DNA from: Lepraria neglecta
Lineage: Eukaryota; Ascomycota; Lecanoromycetes; Lecanorales; Stereocaulaceae
Direction of reading: 5' to 3'
Assembly: GCA_033220425.1 (NCBI GenBank)
Contig: CM065651.1
Coordinates: forward strand, 3,162,001-3,226,000
Length of the DNA: 64,000 nt
Of the stretch, positions 23,173 to 33,157 are shown piece after piece (position 1 is the first letter of the stretch; every line of letters starts with the position of its first letter). Position numbers and translations under genes: made by a program. The notes under the pieces are model-generated. The model was not told the origin of the DNA and ran no database searches. It saw only the letters and a program-made list of their open reading frames with translations.

Positions 23173-24932
23173 TTTGACGGTGCTAGAGAATGACCACGGT
23201 TAGATCGAGGATCGCGATAGGCCCAAGACAAGTGGAGTGTGATTGTTTTTGTGAAGCAATACAGAGCATTTGTGAAAGATCGGAAGGGTGGATCTTGGAT
23301 CAAACTGAGGTGGACGAAGCGGCTATGCATGGATCGATAGAGAATGCAAGCACTTACTTTGTTGTTGAGTAGTTGAATATATGTGACTGCTGTGTTAGAC
23401 CAAGAGTAGAGTTCGAGAGTCAAGTTGAAGCGGGCGATGGAGTGTAAGAGTTGAAAGAGGTTGTGAGTTATAAGAAAATACGTTGGCTTGAGATTCACTT
23501 TCAAGGTGTTTGTACGAACCAAAAAGAGGCCGTCAGCTTCCAACAGGCCGAGGCTGACAAAATTCAGGCTCGAAGTCAAGTGAGGGGCTGATTTAATAGG
23601 ACAGACAGATTTGTCAAGAGGCAAATATTAGAAAGGTCCGGAAGCCTGCGAGCACTTTGCTGGACCAGACAACCTTGTCAAATGTTCAAAACCCCGAAGG
23701 ATAGTTGTTTGCCACAAGCTCCTTGGCTTGAAAAAGTGAATACTTGAGGGTATTCCAATCGGCCTATCAAGGGCTAAGAGACAATTGCTACAATAAAAGT
23801 CGGGCAAGGCTGAGGAATTGCGGACAATGCGTCATCTTCCTTGGGAGGCAACCGCCAGTTCCTGTATCCATCGCATAAGATAGCCTAAGGGAAGCCCAGA
23901 GGATGGGAAGCCGAACATCTGGTCCGATTTCTTTGGCTGTGCTAACAAAGGGACTCGATACTAAAACGAACGGGTTCGACACTTGGACCGTCCAGCCCCT
24001 ATCTACCTGACCGCTCTCTGGGCCTGAGCGTCCTGCAATCTCCTCCCCTCGGCTATAATAGCTGGCGAGTGACTCATACATGCAGTTGTGTACGCAATCC
24101 TGTAGAAATATGCATGAGGTTCAAGCAAAGTTTCCCAGACAACTGTAGCGCCATTAATCGCCCTAACATAATTGAGTTTGCTCAGGGGCCGCACGCTATT
24201 TTAGCGCAGCGGATCTCGTGAAACGCGTTATTGTTTCTTGGCATAGCGACGACATATCGTCGCGTCACTTGCAGTATGGGGTATCGTACGCAATGTGATT
24301 GATAGCGATTTGGCTTGCAAATGCCCGCTATGATGTAACGGAATACGAGTCTGGGCTTTGCCTCCCAAAGTGGGGATGAGCGGTTTTCGGATCTGGAACT
24401 TGGGAGCAGATCCATGGGTACTCGTTGAGTCTAGGTGGGTCCATCGAGGATGTTCCAAAGCCAGTGTCAATTTCAAGCATGCACAACTAGCAATATCAAA
24501 GCGGTTCTATCCTGACATGCTTTCTACTGCAATTGCCAAAGGAGACAAGTACAGTTGCACTTTTCATGTAATCACAGCTTTTTCATCCTGCTCTATCATC
24601 CACAAGAAAAGAACTTCTGCAATTCACTTCAAGGGCCTAGTGGCTTTGGATCGCCCCAACTGGTTCTTCGACTTCACAACCCCCCTCCTGCCTCTTAACT
24701 CTCACATCCACTCTTCAGACCCCCAAATTTCTTAACAAACCATCCAACTTAGCTGGAGCACCTTACACTTAGACACATCATCGCTCTACCTCATCTCCTC
24801 CACTCTTAGCCTCCATCATCTAGACTGTCCTTAGATCTCAAGTCCGCTCTCACTTCCAATAACTCAATCCCACAAAGTCAAGACCCAACTTCCGACTTTC
24901 CACTCCAAGTCTCACGCACAACGACATCCAAG
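23173..24932. other. Divergent spacer between paralogs 8 and 9
   Basis: A 1.76 kb region between divergent genes. The right 350 bp is strongly pyrimidine-rich on the plus strand (CTCACATCCACTCTTCAGAC), marking the paralog 9 promoter or leader. Minus frames up to 158 codons (23148-23624) show no domain and are treated as chance. Confidence 0.5.
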
Positions 24933-25666
24933 ATGCCTATTAAGTGGACCCCCGAAATTGACCAAATCGTAAGTCTCCTCCAACATTCCATCCTATTCTC
25001 CTCACTTCCACCCTCTCCTCCGCATCACCACCCTCACTAACATCCGCCCACCCAAGCTCCTCCTCAAAATCCTCGAAACCTCCAACGTCAACGCCGACGT
25101 CAAAGCCATCTCAGCCGCCTGGCCCGACAACTTCGAAAAGCCCACCCCCCGCGCCATCACCGAGCGTCTCGTCAAAATCCGCGGCACAGCCAAATCCGCC
25201 GGTGCAGCCAGCCACTTCAGCGTCTCCGGAGCCAAGACTACGAGCCAGGGCGGTACGCCTCGCAAACCACGTGCGCAGAAACCGAATGGGGTGAAGAAGA
25301 ATACTACACCGAAGAAGGATAGAGGTAAGGCGGGTGCTGGGAAGCGTAAGCGTGTGGGGAGGATGAGCGATGAGTACGTCTCTCTGTGCTCGTGTGTATA
25401 GTGGGAGATGGTCGTGCTGACTGCTGGGTGCTAGGGATGCGAGCGATGATTCTGAGGCTGAGGGGGACTTCAAGTCTGAGTATAATGATATCAATGCCTC
25501 TGATGATGCGGAGTCTCCGAGCAAGAAGACTAAGACTGGTGGCCAGGGGAAGGTCAAGGTTGAGGTAGATGATGTTGAGGAGGATGGACAGTTTCATGAT
25601 AGCGGATTCGAGACTGGGTTTGGTGGTGATGGTACTGGGGAGATGGAGGAGGGGATGTTTGCCTAG
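24933..25666 (+). CDS. SANT-like paralog 9
   Basis: Function unknown. Exons 24933-24968, 25057-25373 and 25435-25666 give 194 residues. The domain is MPIKWTPEIDQI, then LLLKILETSNV ... VKAISAAWPDNFEKPTPRAI-TERLVKIRGTAK. Intron 1 is phase 0, eight residues from the Trp, exactly as in paralogs 10 and 11. The tail has a basic linker (GKAGAGKRKRVGR), acidic blocks (DASDDSEAEGD), a KVKVEVDD motif and a Gly/Glu-rich end. Third-position base use is C-rich in the first half and G/T-rich in the second. It shares the divergent region with paralog 8 and converges with paralog 10. Confidence 0.87.
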
Positions 25667-26335
25667 AGGGGTGGGGAGGAATTCGGAGGACGCTTGAGGG
25701 GAATTAAGATGGAGAATTTTATGGTGGCATGAAGGAGCGGAGCTGCGTTGTGTATCTTATGCATGCATTGCAATTTTTCTTATTACCGCAGAGGAGGAAA
25801 AGCGGATAGGAAAGGCAGCGCATGCATGACTTGACTTGGCGGTAATGGCAGTCGTTCATGCAACATGGATTTTAGCACAGATCAAATACAATCGCATGCA
25901 ATCAAATCAATCAATCACAAGCACACAATGTCCTCATGATCATTTGTCCGTTTCATTGGATTTCATTATATTTCCTGTATTTCCTTCCCTTGCGCTGTCA
26001 TTGCTACCAACCGACCATCCTAGCTGCCATCCTTAAAGTTGAATAGTAACGACAGTGACCAGGGTCACTCTCCTTACTGGCGAGCCAGAACGGTAGCCAC
26101 GACCACCGTATGACTGCCTCAAGAGAACGATCGTCGCATCGATAAGAAACATCCATCGCATCAAGAAAACCATCCACCGCATCATGAAACCGCCATCGCA
26201 TCACAGAACCACCTTGCGCAAAATAGAATCCACGTCCACCTAGAAACCGAGCGAAAGATCCAACGAGGCCAAGCTAAACAATTGACATTGAGAGGGTTCC
26301 AGCCAGCAAGATCATCGCTCTGACAGTGAAGGCCC
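25667..26335. other. Convergent spacer between paralogs 9 and 10
   Basis: 3' flanks only. Around 26120-26215 there is a short run of similar units (CATC-GCATCA-GAAACCATC). No gene was seen. Confidence 0.45.
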
Positions 26336-27227
26336 TCAAGCGTAATCAGCCTGAGTATCCTCCAGCCCCTCCTCATCCTGATGAGCACGGACGCCCTCCA
26401 CAGCGTTACCCTTAACCTTCTTGCTCGGAGATTCATCATGCTCATCATGCTCTTTCTCCCCACCCTCACCCTCCTCAACAGGTTGACATCCATGAGCAAC
26501 AAAATTGGCATAAGTGGCCTCAGCGCTCTCAGCGGTATCGAATTGACCTGGGACGACGGGCGCAGCCTTGCGCTTGGTTCTAGCTCCAGCGCTAAGAAGA
26601 GTAGTTTTTACTTTAGTGCCTGGAGTGGTTTTGGCGGTAGTGGCAGGGGCACGAGGACGCTTGTTCGGAGCACGTGTGCGTGGGACGGGAAGACCGAGGC
26701 CTGGGGAGGCGGAGGCGGTGGGGAAACAGTGCTTGTCGGCGACTTGGCGGAGTCTGGCGATGCGGTGGGTAATTGCTTTGGGGGTTACGTCTGGAGGGTG
26801 CGTTAGTGTGCTGGAAGAGAAAGATGAAAGCTTGTGAAATGAAAGGTAGAAAACTTTGAAGGAATTGAGAAAAGATGGGTAGCAACGAGGACGTTGGAAG
26901 ACAAGTAGGGATGGGAATGATAGTTGTTAAAGACAAAGAGCAAAGAGCGGTAGAGTATTTGTTGACGCGGGCATCGAGCCAAGAGTGAGGTAAAGAGGTT
27001 GGCAGCTTACCGTTACCCATAGCTAAAGCAAGAGCCTGGTAATCAAGCTTGACGTTATGAATCTTTAAGACGTACATGAAGAGCTAGATATGAAGTTAGC
27101 ACGTTGTTGCAAGTGAGCAAACATCAACCAGAAGTGGATGTCAAGACTGAGGTAAATAGCCCGAGGACTGAGATTTGAGATCGGAATCAATATATACCTT
27201 CGCGTCAACCTCTGGGCCCCACTGCAT
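26336..27227 (-). CDS. SANT-like paralog 10
   Basis: Function unknown. Exons 27227-27198, 27083-27011 and 26790-26336 give 185 residues. The domain is MQWGPEVDAK, then LFMYVLKIHNVKLDYQALALAMGN-DVTPKAITHRIARLRQVADK. Both introns are shared: phase 0 eight residues after the Trp (9, 11) and phase 1 before VTPKAI (7, 8, 11). The tail is Pro/Ala/Lys-rich (RAPNKRPRAPATTAKT), then acidic with a KKVKGN segment. Unlike most members I see no psi-K-x-E motif. This is the right-hand end of the main cluster. Exon 1 is only 30 nt. Confidence 0.86.
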
Positions 27228-28163
27228 GATGGCGGTGATTTGAATTGGTTAATTGAGTTGCTGGTATGTAGGAAGGAAGGTTGATTGCGTTGAGTGTTGC
27301 TGATGTTAAGGGATTGTTGTTGGTTGAGGGTGAATGAGGAAGGGTTGGTTTTTGGAAGAAGTGAGAAGAAAGAAGCGTGGGAGACCGAAGGTTTTATAGA
27401 TGGGCGGGTTGTTTACACGCTAGGCGTTGTAAAGCGATGAGGTGACAACCGCGCCAAACTTGCAGTGGTAAGGGACTTTAACCCAAGATTATGAAGAATA
27501 ATGGTGATTTGCCCGAATTTCTTCCTTAATGCTTGGGACCATTCCAGATTTATACCTAGACGGTATCAAGATGTTGCATTTTGCTTAGTGCTGGGTCAAA
27601 GTTGATGTTGGACGGCAATATCTCGGGGTTCTTGTATTCACTTGCTGGTGGACAGATTAGGCACTGAAGATGGTGAACAATCACCCGAAGGCCCAGATAG
27701 TGCAGAAGCTTTTAGTCAATAGCAAGCGTACAAGATGCTCATAAGGTTTCTGGGCTTTGAACGCATGCCTGCCTGAGATGGTGTCAATTGCACTTGTATT
27801 GGGCGTGGTAACATTGGAGTCACGACGCAGAAGTAAGGGCACACCGTTCTCAAGGCTATCATGGGATAGAAGAGTGTCAGCGTGGACTCTTGATACAGCC
27901 ATTGAGGCCTATTTCTTCGGGATCTTACCTTAGTAGTGGCCAATGGAACTCAAGACGAGATATCACAAGTCACAATCAATTAGCATATGCATTTTTTATT
28001 CTGTACACATACATCTCCTTACCATTTTTCAAGCCTCCTCTATACTCAAACAAAAGAAAATAACACTCACGACTTGCCAGAAATCTAATAAAAGACTCCA
28101 GCATCCTAAAATCGGCACCCACAAGGAACAAGAACACTCACAAAAGTCCCCCTACAACCGCAC
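27228..28163. other. Paralog 10 promoter and kinase 3' flank
   Basis: No supported gene. Two overlapping minus frames of about 75 codons (27681-27943) lack any recognisable feature. Confidence 0.5.
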
Positions 28164-29504
28164 TCACTCGCACATCAAAAACCAGTCAATCGGTACGACG
28201 AACTTCGGCGCCTCATCCGGCAAGACGAACCTCGGAGTCTGGTCCTCAGGAGCAGTATAATAACCGCTAGACCCCGAATCCACATCCTCCGGAGCGGTAA
28301 AATACCCACTCTCAGTCTCTGCACCACCCGCCAGCTCCATAGCCTCAGCCATCTCCGCCTCAAGGACGTTCAACTTAATGAAGTCCCCGGTATTCATCGT
28401 ACACCCGTTCTCATCAAACATCTTACCTTCATAATCCTTTGGAAGGAGAGGCACAATCACATACTCAGGATATGGCAAGATTCTAGTCTTAAATACGTCC
28501 AGCACCTTGCCGAAAAGGGACAAGCTGTCGATACGGCCACGTGGGTCGGGCGTAAATGCTTCGAAGACGACATCGTGGAGCTCGTGGGAGTAGATGTCGC
28601 AAAGCGGCTGTGGATCGCGCGCTTCAGGCTTGGCGTACCATATCATGAGGTTGTCGAGCGTTTTGGGCCAGCTTTGTGGTGGGTCCGAAACGGGTGCGTC
28701 GAAAAAAGTCATACAATGCATGACTGCGCCAACGGCCCAAACGTCTGCTTTGACGCTGCTTGAGGGTGTCTCTGGCGGCTGGTACTTGAGGGTCCCAACG
28801 GAGGGTTTTGCTTTAAGGTCGGCTAGGCCAAAGTCGCCCAGAACAAGCGACGGGTAATCGCGGCACAGTGGGTCCAGTGCATTTGGATCTGGTGGCGAGA
28901 GGAATATGTTGGCGGGCTTGATGTCACCATGGATGACGGCTGTCCAGTCTGCGGGTCCCAAGCAGCCGCTGTTCCGGTTGAAGCCTGTGTGGAGGTAGGC
29001 TAGAGCCTCTGTTAGTTGAAGATATATGTGCCACATGAATGCCTCGGGGATGACTTCCCAATTCTTCTTGTAGCTCTTGATGAGATGGGATAAATCCCCT
29101 TCGGCGTAGTAATCGAAGTATAGCTGGACGGTCCTGGGCTGGATAATCGCCTCATGCAGACGCGAGATCCGATCATGGGGTGGTAGGATGTCGAGGAGGA
29201 TTGTGACTTCTAGAGGCTCCTCTTCGTATTCGCCCTTGTAGTTGGAGATGCGTCTTGTGGTCTTGCACACGCGCAAAGCTTGATCTGATCGACGCTTTAG
29301 CAAGACACAGCTACCGTTGGAACCAGCACCCACATGCTCTAGCTTCTCGAATTTGTCGACTTCACCGAAACGAGAGCGCTTCAAGTCCTTGACGCCTGAG
29401 TAAAAATCGGACATTAGGTATGTTTGCGGTGTGCTATAGATTCCCCCATCATACACCCTTGAGACGTCCATCAGTGTAGACCCCGAGCTCGAGTCGATAT
29501 ACAT
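28164..29504 (-). CDS. Serine/threonine protein kinase, intronless
   Basis: A protein kinase of 446 residues without a visible intron. The Gly-rich loop is at 59-66 (GAGSNGSC), the ATP-binding Lys is probably K81 (RVCK), the catalytic loop is HGDIKPAN at 192-199 (D194, K196, N199), DFG is at 224-226, the substrate-positioning segment is GTLKYQPPE at 237-245, and the F-helix is DVWAVG at 254-259. The usual HRD Arg is Gly, so it is a non-RD kinase, a common state in fungus-specific kinases. The C-terminal 70 residues are acidic with YFTAPEDVDSG / YYTAPEDQT repeats. A TATATATATA run lies only about 16-25 bp before the first ATG, so translation may start at a later Met (12 or 31). Substrate unknown. 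Confidence 0.9.
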   Translation of the reverse strand: MYIDSSSGSTLMDVSRVYDGGIYSTPQTYLMSDFYSGVKDLKRSRFGEVDKFEKLEHVGAGSNGSCVLLKRRSDQALRVCKTTRRISNYKGEYEEEPLEVTILLDILPPHDRISRLHEAIIQPRTVQLYFDYYAEGDLSHLIKSYKKNWEVIPEAFMWHIYLQLTEALAYLHTGFNRNSGCLGPADWTAVIHGDIKPANIFLSPPDPNALDPLCRDYPSLVLGDFGLADLKAKPSVGTLKYQPPETPSSSVKADVWAVGAVMHCMTFFDAPVSDPPQSWPKTLDNLMIWYAKPEARDPQPLCDIYSHELHDVVFEAFTPDPRGRIDSLSLFGKVLDVFKTRILPYPEYVIVPLLPKDYEGKMFDENGCTMNTGDFIKLNVLEAEMAEAMELAGGAETESGYFTAPEDVDSGSSGYYTAPEDQTPRFVLPDEAPKFVVPIDWFLMCE

Positions 29505-30177
29505 GGCGACGAGCGTTTCTTATATATATACCGAATTGATTGCCAACGAGCGTCTATAGATGAGACCTATGGCTCTGGGCTCTGCTGATATAGGGGTCGA
29601 AGGAACTTGTGAAGAGCGAGCACGACTATGCCTCCAAAAAAAGTGTCAAAGGATGGTGTCACAGTATTTGTAGGTGCGACAAAGACCACTGTACACAAAG
29701 AGCTCGGCTGGCACACAATGACAACGATAATGTGCCAACAGACAAACCAACAAAGAAGCTTAACCAATGAGCAATGTACGCACAACGGTATTCTAGCTAT
29801 TCAAAATCCTGGGTTCGTCACGGCTGAAGAGCCCACAATGCCTTTGTCTCATACTTGGCATGAGCTTATCGTGGTGACGAGCCAGTCTTAGCAAGTGTCG
29901 AAGTGACTCTACACAGATACAAAGCGTCACAAAGATCCTCTATATACTGTTAGCCTCCCTCAAGTTACATCGTATCCCCAAAGACCTGCAGTATTGAGCG
30001 CAATAGCAATCAATAATCCGAACCCAATTCGACGTAAGCATGGCTTCAAAGCAAGAGGTAACACGTCCGAATTAGATCAAAAGCAAGCGAACTCCCGACG
30101 TTCCAGACATTGTCCGCAATCTCGACATCGAAGATATTGGGAAGCTCGCCTCGCCTTGTGGGCCTACTCAGCACGAA
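29505..30177. other. Kinase upstream region with weak plus-strand frames
   Basis: An 87-codon plus frame at 29628-29891 (start MPPKKVSKDGVTVFVG) is possible but has no domain. From 30041 the frame MASKQEVTRPN meets a TAG, after which the same frame continues into the next entry. Confidence 0.3.
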
Positions 30178-30486
30178 ATGTCGGACTACAATACATGTGC
30201 TCTCAAAGACGCGTGTGGAAAGCCAACAGAAAGTACAGGCAAGGTCGCTATGTCAACAATGTCAGCATCACGAGCTAAAGGGGACAAAGAATATTTTCAA
30301 GGCCGAGGTATGGCGAAAGATAAGTACGTACCAGTGTATCAACAGCCAAGAGTCCGCTTGCCAGCTTGGAAGCTGAAAGCCGAGACTAAGAAGTCCAGAT
30401 CGTCGAAAGAGATCTGTTGTATGCTATTTGCCATTTTCCTTTATCACCATTTCTTTGTCAACATTCTAGCGTCTTCTACTGTTTGA
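30178..30486 (+). CDS. Hypothetical Lys-rich small protein
   Basis: The first ATG gives 102 residues, starting MSDYNTCALKDACGK, basic overall (KAETKKSRSSKE). Read unspliced it ends in a hydrophobic segment (CCMLFAIFLYHHFF). A donor at 30419 (GTATGC) with acceptor ATTCTAG would instead end it as CSSSTV. The open frame continues upstream of the ATG to a TAG near 30074, so the true start may lie in a lost or missed exon. No family recognised. Confidence 0.3.
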   Translation: MSDYNTCALKDACGKPTESTGKVAMSTMSASRAKGDKEYFQGRGMAKDKYVPVYQQPRVRLPAWKLKAETKKSRSSKEICCMLFAIFLYHHFFVNILASSTV

Positions 30487-30568
30487 CACTCCATCATGTA
30501 TATTAGGAGCCTCATTCCATAGATTCTGGCTCCTCAGGCTGTTCACATTCATAGATCTCATTGATATC

Positions 30569-30913
30569 TTGCAACGCTTGCACCATAGCGACAAGATCTC
30601 AGGTACTGTCGTTGAGAAGCCTGCCACCAAAGAAACGACGTTTACCACGAAACCATCTACATCCGACACCGGCGACGAAGTCATCGACTGTTCAAACAGC
30701 AACACTCTCACAAATGCTAAGGCCCTCTTTGACAACCTCGTCGCTGGTGCTTGTTCCAGCGTACCAACATTGCCTTCAACCATTGACTTGGCCTGGTCTG
30801 GTGGCCATAGTATCAAAGATTTCCTGATTGAATCTGCCGATGAAACCGCTGTAGACTCGACTAATGCAGAGGAGAGCCTCCTGCACGTTGGTGGCGAGAT
30901 TGCAGAGACATAA
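30569..30913 (+). CDS. Hypothetical Ser/Thr/Asp-rich frame
   Basis: A 114-codon plus frame beginning MQRLHHSDKISGTV, rich in Thr, Ser, Asp and Ala, with no membrane segment or domain. Composition looks protein-like, and it may be a later exon of the gene whose earlier exon is at 30178-30486, but I cannot find a clean splice. Antisense frames of 209 and 102 codons overlap it. Confidence 0.25.
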   Translation: MQRLHHSDKISGTVVEKPATKETTFTTKPSTSDTGDEVIDCSNSNTLTNAKALFDNLVAGACSSVPTLPSTIDLAWSGGHSIKDFLIESADETAVDSTNAEESLLHVGGEIAET

Positions 30914-31402
30914 GCACCTAGCGCGACCGAAGAGTCCAATTTGGAAGTGTGAAACCTGGCATCGGTAGCACAATGGGCGGGTAATACCAGGTGATGCTTT
31001 TTGTGCTGTCTGCGACGAGAGATGATTTTTTCTTGATATAGCTGTGCTTTGAAATGAAACATGGAGAATCCTGAACGTTCGCACATGATAGGCACAGGGT
31101 TTGAGATCTAGCAGGCGTGTCTTGTGAGCACCTCTGTAATGTAAATAATTTCATCTCCCTCTGTGTAACCCTTTCAGGATCATGCGACAATGAGTCATCA
31201 TTACCTCCATAGAATAAGCGCTCATGGTCAACTAGTATATATGGTTGAGTCATTGAGCATTCAATTGCCACAATTCAAGTACTTGTAACCCGCGTGCTCT
31301 TCTCCGTCGTTACCTCCTCAAATCTCTACTTCAATATTAATAAGCTCTTTTCTCCGAATCTGCGAACTTCTTCACAAAGATACTGCCATATTTTGAAGCG
31401 AA
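30914..31402. other. Intergenic, no gene seen
   Basis: No domain-bearing frame and no repeat recognised. Confidence 0.4.
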
Positions 31403-32348
31403 ATGCCCACTACTGCGGACTGGGATTGGTCGCGGGTGTTCGAGAACATGGGTGGGCTAACGTTGGACGACCACATTCGAACGTCTCGCGTTCTCCATTA
31501 CTGGAATAGTCTCAGCCATAGCGAGTGAAACGCCGAGAAACAGCAGTACTCGGAAGAGCCATGCTCAGCCCAAATGGATTGGAAGCATTTCTATGCCAAA
31601 TGCCATTTTTTTCAGATTCGGGACATGGAGCCTTCGTCTTTGACACGAGATGGAGAGAACTTCTGCAAGGCATACTGGAACTTGGATGCGAGAATAACTG
31701 CTGCCCTCACCAACACTGATCGTCCCCGGGGCTCAGTGAATCGTACTGCAGGCAACCGAGCTTCGTCTTCGCGCCAGCCGACTCGGCAATCACGTGCGCC
31801 TGTCTCTCGGACTGTTGCTCCTCGTCAGGATGGAGGTTCCGATGACCCGCCCCCATATACGAGTTCGCAGTCCAATCGCGCTGCCGACCGTCCGCCCCCC
31901 ATACGTACTGCCTCAACAAGAACGGCCTCGACAAGAACAGCAACAACATGAACAGCCTTCGGGCTGGATGCGTTATCTTGGTTATCTTCCAGCCGCATCA
32001 GTAGGCGGATACTTCATACCTGCACTTCCAGATGTAGCGAGGCAAAGGCCAATGACGAGCGCGGCTAGACAAGAACAGCGACGGCATGAACAGCCTTCGA
32101 GCTCGGACCGATTTTTTGAGTCTATCCAAGCCGCAACACAAAGCGGCTCCTTCGTACCTCCACTTCCCAACAATGTAATGAGGAATGAGCGAAGGGCGAG
32201 CCCGGCTGGTCAGGGTGCTTCCGCGACCCCGGATAGGCAGAGTGACACTCGCCAACGGTCAAGATCAACGAGGCGATCGGTATGCCAATTTTCCAACCCG
32301 AATTCCCCTACGTTCCAAGCTGACCAGGCTCGATCTCCAGGTCGGTGA
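31403..32348 (+). pseudogene. Decayed unknown gene with Pro/Arg-rich repeats
   Basis: Starting at ATG 31403 the frame reads MPTTADWDWSRVFENMG and 41 codons later meets TGA (31526-31528). The same frame then continues (DWKHFYAKCHFFQIRD, ENFCKAYWNLDARI) into a Pro/Arg/Ser-rich part. Between about 31900 and 31930 the coding signal switches frame and continues to TGA near 32348 as two similar blocks (QEQQQHEQPSGW ... GGYFIPALPDVARQR and QEQRRHEQPSSS ... SGSFVPPLPNNV). One nonsense and one frameshift, with no intron able to remove both, point to a pseudogene. The W-rich N-terminus does not match a family I know. Confidence 0.45.
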
Positions 32349-33157
32349 GGCCTTTTTAGCAGGGTTGGGTCAGATGGGAACGAGATAAGAAGGGTTAGGT
32401 TGGGGAACGAATGAAGATCTTGGAAATTGCTTGCGAATAGAAAGTGGCTCTTTGGTGGAAATTGGTTGTGTTTGGAATTTGCTTGCGAATCGAGGGTGAT
32501 TTTGTTATCGGAAATGACTGCAGTCTGGCATAATTTTACCAAGTCACACAGTTAGAATGTATTTCAACCATGCAATGCTATTCTATTTTCTCCGTACGAC
32601 GTGACATCTGTCTCTCATGAAGGCCCAAGGGAAAACTTTCGAGTGGCCGTTCTGGATGCCTGCAACTTGTTAGTTCACTTCAATAACGCCAGAGCAGGAT
32701 GACTGCTGGTTCATTGGGAAGTTATTAATGATGGAAATAAAGAGCATTATTTAGGTTGGAGAAATTGCGACCTAAACGCGCCAAGAAAACGCGATTGCGG
32801 TTGACTATATTAACTGCCAACTTTTCGGTAACCCACAAGCAACCATGTCCAATTCTCCAATCATAGATCAAAAAGCAACCTCAAAACACTCAAATTTTCG
32901 AGGAGAGTCCTCATGGCAGTTGTTCCGGCGTTTTCAGGCTTCAGGGGGAGCTGGCGTCCCGTTCGCTATGCTGTAGGCTGCTATTGGCCGGTACAACATG
33001 CAGGTTCGGTCCAGCCAAGAAGCGGAAGGGGAGAAGGATAGTCAGGCTGCGAATTACTTCAGTCTTCCTTTCCTTTCCATTCCATGAATGGTGCCTGAGA
33101 GTCTGCAGGCCTTGATATTATCTTTCTCTCTCTCTCTTATTTTAATGCATCTCCGTC
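32349..33157. other. Intergenic, short CT microsatellite
   Basis: Contains a CTCTCTCTCT run at about 33126-33136 just before the next pseudogene, probably its old promoter or leader. No gene was seen. Confidence 0.45.
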
